A stretch of DNA of 64,000 nucleotides, from positions 1 to 64,000 of the forward strand of contig NZ_JAQVCH010000003.1 in the NCBI RefSeq assembly GCF_028689845.1, read 5' to 3'. The DNA is from Flavobacterium sp. (lineage in GTDB: Bacteria; Bacteroidota; Bacteroidia; Flavobacteriales; Flavobacteriaceae). Below, piece by piece: positions 9,318 to 17,906 of the stretch (its first letter is position 1; every line of letters begins with the position of its first letter). The notes under the pieces were generated by a model that saw nothing but the letters and a program-made list of their open reading frames with translations, had not been told where the DNA came from and did not search any database. The translations under genes were made by a program, and so were the position numbers.

Positions 9318-9348
9318 TTGCCTTTAAAATTTTAATTATGTATTTTTG
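9318..9348 (+). promoter_or_regulatory. mutS promoter
   Basis: TTG at 9318-9320, a 20-bp spacer and TATTTTTG at 9341-9348 fit the Bacteroidota -33 / -7 consensus. Transcription would begin near 9355, which is downstream of the first possible TTG codon of the mutS frame (9346) and so argues that translation starts later. Confidence 0.7.
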
Positions 9349-9372
9349 AATCCTAACCAAAAAAGAGTCACA

Positions 9373-11988
9373 TTGTCAGCCAAAACCAGTGTAGTCAAAG
9401 AGCCAAAGGAAACTCCTTTAATGAAGCAGTATAACGACATCAAACGGAAATATCCCGATGCCTGTTTGTTGTTTCGCGTTGGCGATTTCTATGAAACTTT
9501 TGGAGATGATGCCGTTCGTGCTTCTCAAATTTTAGGAATTGTGTTAACCAAACGCGGAGCAGGTTCAGAAACCGAAACCGCTTTGGCTGGTTTTCCGCAC
9601 CATTCACTAAACACGTATTTGCCTAAATTGGTCAAAGCTGGGTTGCGAGTTGCTATTTGCGATCAACTCGAAGATCCAAAAATGACCAAAACCATCGTAA
9701 AACGTGGAGTAACCGAATTAGTTACACCCGGCGTTTCTATGAATGATGAGGTATTACAGTCAAAATCCAATAATTTTTTGGCATCCGTTTATTTTGGAAG
9801 AAAACAAATAGGAATTTCTTTTTTAGATGTTTCAACTGGCGAATTTTTAACGGCTCAAGGCAATGAAGAGTATATCGATAAGTTGCTTCAAAATTTTAGT
9901 CCGAGTGAAATTTTAGTTACTAAAAATCACAAACAACAATTTAGAGAAGTTTTTGGCGAAGATTTTCATACGTTTTTTCTAGAAGACTGGGTATATCACG
10001 AAGACTATGGTCGTGAAGTGTTAACCAAACATTTTCAGACAAATTCCTTGAAAGGATTTGGAATTGAAGATTTAAACGAAGGGATTATTGCTGCAGGAGC
10101 GGTTTTATATTATTTGTCTGAAACACAACATAATAAAATTCAGCATATTACGGCAATTCAACGCATTGCGGAAGATGCCTATGTTTGGATGGATCGGTTC
10201 ACCATTCGGAATTTAGAACTTTATCAAAGTAGTAATCCAAATGCAGTAACCTTGTTGGATGTGATTGATCATACGCTTTCGCCAATGGGTTCTCGGCTTT
10301 TAAAACGTTGGTTAGCTTTGCCTTTAAAGGATAAAGCAAAAGTGCAATCCCGTCATGAAGTGGTAGACTATTTGAAAGATAATGTCGCATTTTTACAAAA
10401 AATTCAATACCAACTCAAGCAAATTTCTGATTTAGAACGCTTAATCTCTAAAGTGGCCACCGGAAAAGTTTCTCCTCGAGAAGTGATGAACCTATGCCAA
10501 TCCTTAGATGCCATTATTCCAGTTAAAACAATCGCCTTGGCTAGCAGTAATGAATCTGTAAAAGCAATTGGCGACAGTTTGCACGCTTGTGAGTTGCTGC
10601 GAGAAAAAATTAAAACGACCTTATTTCCAGAAGCACCAGTTTCTATCAATAAAGGAAATGCTATCGCTCATGGAATTAATGCAGAATTGGATGAATTACG
10701 TGGAATTTCAACTTCTGGAAAAGAATTTTTAGAAAAAATTGAAAGTAGAGAATCCGCCCTAACGGGAATATCTTCCTTAAAAATTTCCTTTAATAACGTA
10801 TTTGGCTATTATATTGAAGTCAGAAATACGCACAAAGACAAAGTGCCTTCAGAATGGATTCGGAAACAAACTTTAGTCAATGCAGAACGTTATATTACAG
10901 AAGAATTAAAGGAATATGAAGCTAAAATTTTAGGAGCCGAAGACCGAATTCATGAAATAGAATCTCATCTTTTTGAACAGCTGGTCATTTGGATTGGCAC
11001 GTATATCAAGCCCATTCAATTAAATGCAAGTTTGATTGCTCAATTAGATTGTTTGCAGTCTTTTGCTCAATTGGCTATCCAAAATAATTTTGTTAGACCA
11101 ACGATAGACGATTCATTTGAATTAGAAATCACGAATGGTCGTCATCCAGTTATCGAAAAACAATTACCTATTGGTGTGCCTTATATTGCCAACGATGTTT
11201 ATTTAGACAGAGAAACGCAACAAATGATTATGATTACTGGGCCAAATATGTCTGGAAAATCTGCTATTTTAAGACAAACGGCTTTGATTGTGTTATTAGC
11301 CCAAATGGGGAGTTTTGTGCCAGCAGAAGCGGTTCGAATGGGAATTGTAGATAAAATTTTTACTAGAGTAGGAGCGAGTGATAATATTTCGATGGGCGAA
11401 TCGACTTTTATGGTGGAGATGAATGAAACGGCCTCTATATTGAATAACATCTCAGAACGAAGTTTAGTGCTTTTGGATGAAATTGGTCGTGGAACATCAA
11501 CCTATGACGGAATTTCGATTGCATGGGCTATTTCTGAATACTTGCACGAACATCCAAATCGCCCAAAAACGTTATTTGCGACCCATTATCATGAATTAAA
11601 TGAAATGGAAGCCATTTTTGAACGAATTCAAAATTTTAATGTTTCCGTTAAAGAATTAAAAGACACTGTTTTATTTATTCGTAAATTAGTAAAAGGCGGA
11701 ACGGCTCATAGTTTCGGAATTCATGTGGCGAGAATGGCTGGAATGCCACAAACCGTGATTCAAAAAGCACAGAAAATTTTAAAAAAATTAGAAAAAAATC
11801 ATTCAAGCGAAGAATTAGCTGGTATTAAATCGACAAAAGATGAAATGCAATTGAGCTTTTTCAATTTAGATGATCCGTTACTGGAAGAAATCAAAGAAGA
11901 GATAGTAAACCTCGACATAAACACCTTAACCCCGGTGGAAGCCTTAATGAAATTGAATGAAATTAAGCGAATGTTGACAAAAAAATAA
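9373..11988 (+). CDS. mutS: DNA mismatch repair protein MutS
   Basis: MutS recognises mispairs and small loops and starts mismatch repair with MutL. The protein has the mismatch-binding domain with the Phe-x-Glu motif ([12 protein letters not shown]), connector, lever and clamp domains, and a C-terminal ATPase with Walker [13 protein letters not shown], the ST loop region GESTFMVEM, and Walker [15 protein letters not shown]. The start is uncertain: the first in-frame ATG lies inside the conserved N-terminal block (LMKQYN), so a TTG start is needed. The TTG at 9373 gives 871 residues and lies about 18 nt after the predicted transcription start; the TTG at 9346 (880 residues) overlaps the -7 promoter box and is less likely. 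Confidence 0.95.
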   Translation: MSAKTSVVKEPKETPLMKQYNDIKRKYPDACLLFRVGDFYETFGDDAVRASQILGIVLTKRGAGSETETALAGFPHHSLNTYLPKLVKAGLRVAICDQLEDPKMTKTIVKRGVTELVTPGVSMNDEVLQSKSNNFLASVYFGRKQIGISFLDVSTGEFLTAQGNEEYIDKLLQNFSPSEILVTKNHKQQFREVFGEDFHTFFLEDWVYHEDYGREVLTKHFQTNSLKGFGIEDLNEGIIAAGAVLYYLSETQHNKIQHITAIQRIAEDAYVWMDRFTIRNLELYQSSNPNAVTLLDVIDHTLSPMGSRLLKRWLALPLKDKAKVQSRHEVVDYLKDNVAFLQKIQYQLKQISDLERLISKVATGKVSPREVMNLCQSLDAIIPVKTIALASSNESVKAIGDSLHACELLREKIKTTLFPEAPVSINKGNAIAHGINAELDELRGISTSGKEFLEKIESRESALTGISSLKISFNNVFGYYIEVRNTHKDKVPSEWIRKQTLVNAERYITEELKEYEAKILGAEDRIHEIESHLFEQLVIWIGTYIKPIQLNASLIAQLDCLQSFAQLAIQNNFVRPTIDDSFELEITNGRHPVIEKQLPIGVPYIANDVYLDRETQQMIMITGPNMSGKSAILRQTALIVLLAQMGSFVPAEAVRMGIVDKIFTRVGASDNISMGESTFMVEMNETASILNNISERSLVLLDEIGRGTSTYDGISIAWAISEYLHEHPNRPKTLFATHYHELNEMEAIFERIQNFNVSVKELKDTVLFIRKLVKGGTAHSFGIHVARMAGMPQTVIQKAQKILKKLEKNHSSEELAGIKSTKDEMQLSFFNLDDPLLEEIKEEIVNLDINTLTPVEALMKLNEIKRMLTKK

Positions 11989-12049
11989 ACGTTAGTGTTT
12001 TCACTATCAAAAAGTTACTTTAAAGTGTGATTTTTTTTCAAAAAAACAC

Positions 12050-12079
12050 TTGTAAAAGTAAATAATTATAGTACATTTG
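12050..12079 (+). promoter_or_regulatory. Promoter of the tRNA-Gly/tRNA-Leu unit
   Basis: TTG at 12050-12052, exactly 19 bp, then TACATTTG at 12072-12079, the Bacteroidota housekeeping promoter pattern, about 45 bp ahead of the first tRNA. Confidence 0.75.
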
Positions 12080-12125
12080 CATCCGCATTGCTCAACAAGT
12101 AGTGCCGTTCTTAGAAAATATGTTT

Positions 12126-12198
12126 GCGAAAATAGCTCAGTTGGTAGAGCGCGACCTTGCCAAGGTCGAGGTCGCGGGTTCGAATCCCGTTTTTCGCT
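12126..12198 (+). tRNA. tRNA-Gly (anticodon GCC)
   Basis: A full cloverleaf of 73 nt: acceptor GCGAAAA paired with TTTTCGC, D arm GCTC/GAGC, anticodon arm CGACC/GGTCG holding loop TTGCCAA (anticodon GCC), T arm GCGGG/CCCGT with TTCGAAT loop, and discriminator base T. No CCA is encoded. It is cotranscribed with the tRNA-Leu that follows after 54 bp. Confidence 0.96.
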
Positions 12199-12252
12199 CT
12201 ACTACCTTATAGTGCTAGTGTGATTGATTATTTTCAATAATACAAGTAACAG

Positions 12253-12338
12253 GCTCGAGTGGTGGAATTGGTAGACACGCTGGACTTAAAATCCAGTGGG
12301 TAGTAATGCCCGTGCGGGTTCAAGTCCCGCCTTGAGTA
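12253..12338 (+). tRNA. tRNA-Leu (anticodon TAA)
   Basis: An 86-nt class II tRNA: acceptor GCTCGAG with CTTGAGT (two G-T wobble pairs), anticodon stem CTGGA/TCCAG with loop CTTAAAA (anticodon TAA), a long variable arm (about GGGTAGTAATGCCC), and T arm GCGGG/CCCGC with TTCAAGT. No CCA is encoded. Confidence 0.96.
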
Positions 12339-12340
12339 CA

Positions 12341-12372
12341 AAGCTTCAAACATTGTTTGGAGCTTTTTTTTT
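12341..12372 (+). terminator. Terminator of the tRNA unit
   Basis: The stem AAGCTTCAAAC / GTTTGGAGCTT with a three-base loop is followed by a long T run immediately after tRNA-Leu. Confidence 0.9.
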
Positions 12373-12461
12373 GCCCATACTTTAAAAAATATCTTTTATT
12401 TTAAAGAAAACAGACATTTTTCATACATTTGAATATTATTTTTTAATTAATTTAAATTCAA

Positions 12462-13010
12462 ATGAAAAAAATTTCTACTATTGTTTTGTTGTTTGTATGT
12501 GCACTTAGTTTTGCTCAAGATGATGTAAAAAAAGCCAACATCACTGTTTCTCCTTATTATTTATGGTCTGAGCCATCACAAATTGGATTAAGTTTCGAGT
12601 TAAACAGAGGAACTTTATTTGGTTCTGGCGGCAATTCTTCTATTTTACAAGTTGCTTATGGAACGATGACCTATGAAGTTGGAAGCCAAGAAGCTGACGG
12701 TACTGGCTATGTGATTGAGTTGGGAAGTAGGGGTTATTTTTCTGAAAAAGATTCTGGCGTCTATACGCAAAACACTTTGGCTTATGGAAATATCGAGTTT
12801 AAAGAGAATGGTTATAAGGGAACTTATTCTTATTTTAGTTTTCTGAATCCAACTGTGGGTTACAAATTCAAAGTGGGTGAAAACTTATCCATTGATCCAA
12901 GTGTGGGTGTGCAATGGGTTATTCAGATGAAAGGTTCTGGGTTTATAGATAATAATTATATAGATGAATGGGCTGGAAGATTTGGTATAAGAGTTGGGTA
13001 TACATTCTAA
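12462..13010 (+). CDS. Small outer-membrane beta-barrel protein
   Basis: A 182-residue secreted protein of unknown function. The signal peptide MKKISTIVLLFVCALSFAQ is cleaved after AQ, a common flavobacterial site. The mature part is a run of amphipathic strands (NITVSPYYLWSE, QIGLSFELNRGTL, GYVIELGSRGYF, SYFSFLNPTVGYKFKVG) and ends in a C-terminal Phe (RVGYTF), as barrel proteins do. Its size suits an 8-stranded barrel. A TACATTTG box at 12424-12431 may be its -7 element. It stands alone between the tRNA terminator and its own terminator. Confidence 0.75.
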   Translation: MKKISTIVLLFVCALSFAQDDVKKANITVSPYYLWSEPSQIGLSFELNRGTLFGSGGNSSILQVAYGTMTYEVGSQEADGTGYVIELGSRGYFSEKDSGVYTQNTLAYGNIEFKENGYKGTYSYFSFLNPTVGYKFKVGENLSIDPSVGVQWVIQMKGSGFIDNNYIDEWAGRFGIRVGYTF

Positions 13011-13046
13011 ACTTTCTTTCGTGACTAGTCCTAAATAATTAAAATA

Positions 13047-13074
13047 AAAAATCTCGCTAACAGCGAGATTTTTT
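13047..13074 (+). terminator. Terminator after the small barrel gene
   Basis: Stem ATCTCGCT / AGCGAGAT with a three-base loop, flanked by A and T runs. Confidence 0.88.
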
Positions 13075-13215
13075 ATGTACTCGGTTTAGAAAAAAAAACT
13101 ACAGTTTTAGAAAGAAAAAGATTCATAAGTAAGAACATTTTCTATTTTTACTAAAATATATTGTAGTTGAAAACCAAGTTTCTTTTTTACTTATGCCTAA
13201 TGTACAATTATTTAA

Positions 13216-13488
13216 TTGCTCAACAACCAGTGCATTTTCAATTTACAGAAAAGGATTGGATATGCAGGAAAACGTGTTTTAACAGGTGAACGTTTGTTTA
13301 TGACGGCTTATCAAAATGTGGAACACGGAAAGAAAAAAGTTTCTTTTGCTTCGCCTTATCCAGGAAAAACTGTGCCAATTGACTTGAATAAATACGGCGG
13401 AAAATTCGTTTGCCAAAAAGATGCATTTTTATGTGCTGCAAAAGGCGTTTCTTTAGTCAAAAAAAAATCCCGAACTAGTCGGGATTAA
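13216..13488 (+). pseudogene. Internal fragment of an AIM24/TIGR00266-family gene
   Basis: The 90-codon frame carries a stretch (about 13246-13460; AGKRVLTGERLFMTAYQNV through KVSFASPYPGKTVPIDL to KYGGKFVCQKDAFLCAAKGVSL) that I recognise as the middle of AIM24-like proteins, which usually are about 230-270 residues. The N-terminal third and everything after the CQKDAFLCAAKGVS block are missing. The frame then runs straight into the terminator hairpin of the neighbouring lipoprotein gene. Its first codons (MLNNQCIFNLQ) do not resemble the family. I therefore call it a decayed remnant rather than a working gene. The AIM24 family is poorly characterised, so no function can be lost in a predictable way. 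Confidence 0.75.
13461..13487 (-). terminator. Terminator of the small lipoprotein gene
   Basis: Stem AATCCCGA / TCGGGATT at 13467-13486 with a run of A on the left, which is the U tract for minus-strand transcripts; it overlaps the end of the AIM24 remnant. Confidence 0.85.
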
Positions 13489-13514
13489 ATTTTTGTATTA
13501 GTTTTTGTAACTAA

Positions 13515-13703
13515 TTACTGAGCTGGAGTTTCAGCAGGAGCTTCAACAGCCATTGTTGTGTCAACTACAGTAGCAGCTTCTTCAACTGGTGCGATAACTT
13601 CTTCAGTTACAACTTCTTCAGTTACAACTTCAGCTTCTTTTTCTTTACAAGATACTACTGTTAAAGCAGCAACAAATACTAAACTTAAAATTACTTTTTT
13701 CAT
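13515..13703 (-). CDS. Small acidic lipoprotein
   Basis: A 62-residue lipoprotein. The signal peptide MKKVILSLVFVAALTVVSC ends in a lipobox (TVVSC) with Cys 20 as the predicted acylated residue. The mature part is low-complexity, rich in E, V, A, T and P, with a short internal duplication (EEVVTEEV) that appears as a tandem GTTACAACTTCTTCA repeat on the plus strand. Its first 22 residues closely match those of the lipoprotein at 20190-20420, so the two are probably paralogues. It has its own promoter and terminator. Function unknown. Confidence 0.8.
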   Translation of the reverse strand: MKKVILSLVFVAALTVVSCKEKEAEVVTEEVVTEEVIAPVEEAATVVDTTMAVEAPAETPAQ

Positions 13704-13740
13704 CTTACTAAATTATAAAAGGTTGATTATTAATTCGAGG

Positions 13741-13769
13741 CAAAGATATACTTTTTTTTGTTCAACAAA
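13741..13769 (-). promoter_or_regulatory. Promoter of the small lipoprotein gene
   Basis: On the minus strand TTTG (13769-13766), 17 bp, then TATCTTTG (13748-13741); transcription would start near 13735 and leave a leader of about 32 nt. Confidence 0.65.
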
Positions 13770-13897
13770 ATATTTTGGTTAAATATTTTTAAAAAAAATG
13801 AACTATTTGTATTTCAAACGTTTGCGTACGATATACAGCGGTTTTTCTTACTATAAATCACTGTTTTTTTACTAATTTATTTTTATTATCTTGGTAA

Positions 13898-16051
13898 TTA
13901 CGATTTTTTCTTCTTTTTTGGTTGAACTAATTTCATTTCATCCACTAAATGTTTGGCACCCGCATACTTATCAATCACAAAAAGGATATACCGAACATCA
14001 ACCATAATATTTCGACAAATGGCTGGGTCATAATAAATATCGCTCATCGTTCCTTCCCAAACGCGGTCAAAATTCAATCCGATTAAATTTCCGTGGGCAT
14101 CAATAGCTGGACTTCCAGAATTTCCACCAGTAGTATGATTCGTTCCAATAAAATTGACAGGTATTTTTCCGTTTTCAGCATAAGGGCCAAAATCTTTCTT
14201 TTGAAATAATTCAATCAATTTAGGCGAAACATCGAATTCATAATCACCTGGTACATATTTTTCCATGACGCCATCTAAATAAGTCACAGGATTGTAATAA
14301 ACCGCATCGCTTGGTGAATAACCTTTTACTTTGCCATAAGTTACACGTAAAGTGGAATTAGCATCTGGAAAAATTCTATCTTCTTTTGAGCTCAATTCTA
14401 AAATACCTTTCATATAGGTGCGTTGCAATGCCGAATTTTTCAAGTTTAATTCTTCATATTTCGGAGCGACATTTTTTGTATACGCATCAGAAATCATTTT
14501 AACAAATGCATACCCAGTGTCTTTATTCATATTTTCAATCACCGTTTTGGCATCACCTTGCAATAATTCTTGCAATCCCTCAAAACTAGTTAATTTGGAT
14601 TGTTTGAAAATTTCAGCTGTTTTAGCTTTTGTGTCTATAGAAAGCAATCCTTCTGGCAAAAACTCTTTTGGAGATTTTGTTGCATAGAGTTGGAGGAGTT
14701 GCTCCATAACTTTTTCGTCCACTTGTGCGTTGAAATCTTTGTATAATTCGTCGAAAGCTTGGATATAATTTCCTTTTCGGTCGTTAAAAGATTGTTCTCC
14801 TTTAGTAGTGTAAATATTTTCTAATTGATACAAGCGATAGCCAAAGTTTAGTAGTTCAGTATTTCGCATCACTACTTCTATAAAATAATCACGGCTTAAT
14901 GCATACGGTGCAATGGCTTTGTAATTGGTTTCAAAATCGGCTAATAGATTTCCGTATTCGGCTTGTTTACCTGCTTTTACTACTTTTTCTTGGAAATTTT
15001 TTTCAAAATCTTTTTTGATTTGAACAGCATTTGATTTTTTTAATCCTTTTGTTTCACCAATCCATTTTTTCCAATAATTGGCAACAGAGGCATATTTTGA
15101 CGCATATTGAATCTTTATTGCCTTGTCTTTTCGCATAAAACCGTCTTGAACTTTTAGAGCAGCATCGCGAATTTCTATTTTCGCAGGATTCAAATCATTT
15201 ATAATTTGCTCTACAGCAACGGCTGGCAAATATTCTTGCGTTCTTCCTGGGTAACCAAAAACCAATGTAAAATCATTTTCTGCAACACCACTAGTGGAAA
15301 CTGGGAAAAAATGTTTAGGCGTATACGGAACGTTTTCTTTTGAATAAGCAGCAGGACGGTTATTTTTATCGGCATAAATTCTAAACAAGGAGAAATCTCC
15401 GGTATGACGAGGCCAAACCCAATTGTCGGTGTCTGAACCAAATTTTCCTATTGACGATGGCGGAGCTCCCACTAAACGAACATCTTTAAATGTTTCTGTT
15501 ACAAACCAAATGTATTGATTGCCGTCATAAAACGTTCTGATTCTATTCTCTTGCCAAGCTTCTTTTGGCAACGAATTGTTTAATGCACTAATATTTTCTT
15601 GAATTTTTTTCTGTTTGTCTGCTTCATTTGTCAAACTTTGTGTGTTTTCTAAAACTTTAGTAGTCACATCTTCAATTTTGGCAATAAAAGTAACAACTAA
15701 ATTTTCATTGGGTAATTCTTCAGTTAAGTTCATGGCCCAAAAACCTTTTTCTAAATAGTCATTTTCAACGGTAGAATGCGACTGAATTTGACTGTATCCA
15801 CAATGATGATTTGTAAGCAATAAGCCTTTGGAAGAAATCACTTCCGAAGTGCAGCCGCCATTAAAATGCGGAACAGCATCTTTTAAACTCGATTGATTAA
15901 CATCATAAATATCTTTGGCCGACATTTTCATGCCTAACGATTTCATTTCGTTTTCATTCATTCCGTCTAATAAGGATGGAATCCACATGCCGCCTTGTTG
16001 TGCAAATGCAGAAAAGGAAAGGAATAATAAAAGGATGCGTAAAAATTTCAT
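13898..16051 (-). CDS. S46-family dipeptidyl-peptidase (DPP11-like)
   Basis: A 717-residue secreted serine exopeptidase that removes dipeptides from peptide N-termini; S46 enzymes feed amino-acid fermenting and proteolytic Bacteroidota. The ATG at 16051 (MKFLRILLLFLSFSAFAQ) gives a proper signal peptide; the frame runs 11 codons further upstream without sense. Catalytic His is in LTNHHCGYSQ (about 83) and Ser in TTGGNSGSPAID (about 647). The S1-pocket position after NFD is Arg (NFDRVWEG, about 663); Arg here in known DPP11 enzymes gives Asp/Glu specificity at P1, whereas DPP7 has Gly. It ends with a lysine tail (QPKKKKKS). It lies 10 bp behind a GNAT gene and probably belongs to the waaA unit. 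Confidence 0.93.
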   Translation of the reverse strand: MKFLRILLLFLSFSAFAQQGGMWIPSLLDGMNENEMKSLGMKMSAKDIYDVNQSSLKDAVPHFNGGCTSEVISSKGLLLTNHHCGYSQIQSHSTVENDYLEKGFWAMNLTEELPNENLVVTFIAKIEDVTTKVLENTQSLTNEADKQKKIQENISALNNSLPKEAWQENRIRTFYDGNQYIWFVTETFKDVRLVGAPPSSIGKFGSDTDNWVWPRHTGDFSLFRIYADKNNRPAAYSKENVPYTPKHFFPVSTSGVAENDFTLVFGYPGRTQEYLPAVAVEQIINDLNPAKIEIRDAALKVQDGFMRKDKAIKIQYASKYASVANYWKKWIGETKGLKKSNAVQIKKDFEKNFQEKVVKAGKQAEYGNLLADFETNYKAIAPYALSRDYFIEVVMRNTELLNFGYRLYQLENIYTTKGEQSFNDRKGNYIQAFDELYKDFNAQVDEKVMEQLLQLYATKSPKEFLPEGLLSIDTKAKTAEIFKQSKLTSFEGLQELLQGDAKTVIENMNKDTGYAFVKMISDAYTKNVAPKYEELNLKNSALQRTYMKGILELSSKEDRIFPDANSTLRVTYGKVKGYSPSDAVYYNPVTYLDGVMEKYVPGDYEFDVSPKLIELFQKKDFGPYAENGKIPVNFIGTNHTTGGNSGSPAIDAHGNLIGLNFDRVWEGTMSDIYYDPAICRNIMVDVRYILFVIDKYAGAKHLVDEMKLVQPKKKKKS

Positions 16052-16061
16052 AGTATTAAAT

Positions 16062-16520
16062 TTAGGTATTCGATGGTTTAACAATGTGTTTCATGATTTT
16101 TCGGGGATGAATCGAAAAATCGTTTGCAATATACAATTTTTGAGCCGCTTGATTATGCGTTTCAACCTCTAAATAGATAATTTTTAACGATAATTTAGCA
16201 GCTTCTCCCTGAACGAAACGAACGGTTTCTTTTCCAATTCCTTTTCCTCGAGCAGATGCTTTAAGGTAAAGTTCATCTAGAAAGGCAATTTTTCCTTGGT
16301 ATTCAAAACTAAAAACAAAGGTTAAAATAACATAACCAACGAGCTCTTCTTGATGATAAATGAGCCAAGCTTTGCCAAGTTTTTCATCCAATATAAATTC
16401 GTGAAACAGTTTATGGCTTACTTCTCGATTAAAAGGATAACCGTCAATTTGATAGAATTCTTCCATCAGTAAGCAGATTTGCTCACAATCAGCAGATAAA
16501 ATTGGTTTAAAATAGGTCAT
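16062..16520 (-). CDS. GNAT-family N-acetyltransferase
   Basis: A 152-residue acetyl-CoA-dependent acyltransferase. The GNAT fold is recognisable from the beta4 strand (KIAFLDELYLKASARG), the pyrophosphate-binding loop ARGKGIGKETV (Q/R-x-x-G-x-G/A motif) and the closing KLYIANDFSIHPRKIMKH. The start at 16520 (MTYFKP) is preferred; an ATG two codons upstream is also possible. The 5' end overlaps the last bases of waaA, and the S46 peptidase gene follows after 10 bp, so the three genes are likely cotranscribed. Acceptor substrate unknown. Confidence 0.88.
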   Translation of the reverse strand: MTYFKPILSADCEQICLLMEEFYQIDGYPFNREVSHKLFHEFILDEKLGKAWLIYHQEELVGYVILTFVFSFEYQGKIAFLDELYLKASARGKGIGKETVRFVQGEAAKLSLKIIYLEVETHNQAAQKLYIANDFSIHPRKIMKHIVKPSNT

Positions 16521-17763
16521 TTTCAATGTGTTTCAGAATTAGTGCTGTTGCACCTTTATTCATTTCTACAAAAGTGCTGCAAATATGTCCTTTTTCATGT
16601 CGTTCGTCTTCATTTTGAAGTAATAAATCGAAGGCGTTTTCCAATTCGTTTTCGGAAGAAATTGATAAACAGCCATCCATTGCAACCAATGCAGTGGCTT
16701 CTGCAAAATGCGAATAATTTGGGCCAATTACAATTGGAATTCCAAAAGTAGCGGGTTCTAAAATGTTGTGAACACCTGGATTTCCAAATCCGCCACCAAC
16801 GTAAGCAATGTCAGCATACGCATAGATTTTTGTTAGTATACCGATTGTATCAATAATGAAAACATCATATTCCCGCAGAGACGAAGTAGGCTTCGTTTGT
16901 GTAGCAAAATCAGAATATAAAATAGATTTTTTTATAATCGATTTTTGTAATTCCTGAATTTGTGCTGCTTTTATATTATGTGGAGCAATGATAAATTTGA
17001 TGTTTTTATCGGTTTGATTGATAAATTTTACTACTAATTCTTCATCTTTTGGCCAAGAACTTCCAACGACGATTGTTGTTTTATTGTTTTTAAATTCTTC
17101 TATAAAATCCAACCGATTGTCTCGTTCTAAAATAGAAACGACACGGTCAAATCGGGTGTCGCCAGAAACTTTCACATTTTGATAGCCAATAGAATGCAAT
17201 AGTTTTTTGGATGAATCATTTTGTACAAAAAAGAAGGTAAATGTTTTAAGACAGTTGCGATAAAATCCACCATACCATTTAAAAAAAACTTGATTTTTAC
17301 GAAGAATTCCAGAAATTAAATAAGTTGGAATAGCCATCTTTTTAAGTTCATTTAAATAATTAGGCCAATATTCATATTTTATAAAAAACACCATCTCAGG
17401 ATGAACGATGGATACAAACTGCTTTGCATTTTGAGCAGTGTCTAAAGGTAAATATACGATGACCTCTGCAATAGGATGATTTTTTCGAACTTCATAACCA
17501 GATGGAGAAAAAAAAGTAACGACCAGTTTATGCGATGGAAATTTTTTTTTAATCGCTTCCATCACGGGTAGACCTTGCTCAAACTCACCTAGCGAAGCGG
17601 CGTGGAACCAAATTGTTTTATCGCCTGAACTAATTTTTTGCTTTAAATCAGTAAAGACTATCTTTCTACCCTCCACAAATAATTTCATTTTTGGACTAAA
17701 AAAAGCGAGAATTCTTAAAAAAGACGCCGCTAAATGAACAAGTAAATTATAAAGTAGAAACAT
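16507..17763 (-). CDS. waaA: 3-deoxy-D-manno-octulosonic acid (Kdo) transferase
   Basis: A 418-residue GT30 glycosyltransferase that adds Kdo from CMP-Kdo to lipid A precursor at the inner membrane. It has the N-terminal membrane-associated segment (LLVHLAASFLRILAFFSP), the conserved IWFHAASLGEFEQGLPVMEA with its catalytic Glu, FVQNDSSKKLLHSIGYQNVKVSGDTRFDR, and the nucleotide-sugar part VGSSWPKDEE, IAPHN, YVGGGFGNPGVHNILEPATFG. All blocks of the family are present. The 3' end overlaps the GNAT gene by 14 bp. It is divergent from the sugar aminotransferase and galE genes, making this a small envelope-sugar region. Confidence 0.95.
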   Translation of the reverse strand: MFLLYNLLVHLAASFLRILAFFSPKMKLFVEGRKIVFTDLKQKISSGDKTIWFHAASLGEFEQGLPVMEAIKKKFPSHKLVVTFFSPSGYEVRKNHPIAEVIVYLPLDTAQNAKQFVSIVHPEMVFFIKYEYWPNYLNELKKMAIPTYLISGILRKNQVFFKWYGGFYRNCLKTFTFFFVQNDSSKKLLHSIGYQNVKVSGDTRFDRVVSILERDNRLDFIEEFKNNKTTIVVGSSWPKDEELVVKFINQTDKNIKFIIAPHNIKAAQIQELQKSIIKKSILYSDFATQTKPTSSLREYDVFIIDTIGILTKIYAYADIAYVGGGFGNPGVHNILEPATFGIPIVIGPNYSHFAEATALVAMDGCLSISSENELENAFDLLLQNEDERHEKGHICSTFVEMNKGATALILKHIENDLF

Positions 17764-17906
17764 AAATAGGGAATTGTGACGCTAAAATACATCACTTTAC
17801 AGAATTTTTATGGTTATAAGTTCCTAAATAATTACTTTTGTTATATAATTTATGAAATCACAAGTTTTGACAGGTTTCCTTAAATTTAAATCTAAACAAA
17901 AAAATA

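Noticed and set aside
9346..9372. Longer MutS start at the TTG at 9346
   Set aside because: This codon is the last three bases of a well-placed -7 promoter box, so it would precede the transcript start.
13590..13635. Tandem GTTACAACTTCTTCA repeats as a possible microsatellite or regulator
   Set aside because: They are the codons of the low-complexity EEVVTEEV segment of the small lipoprotein.
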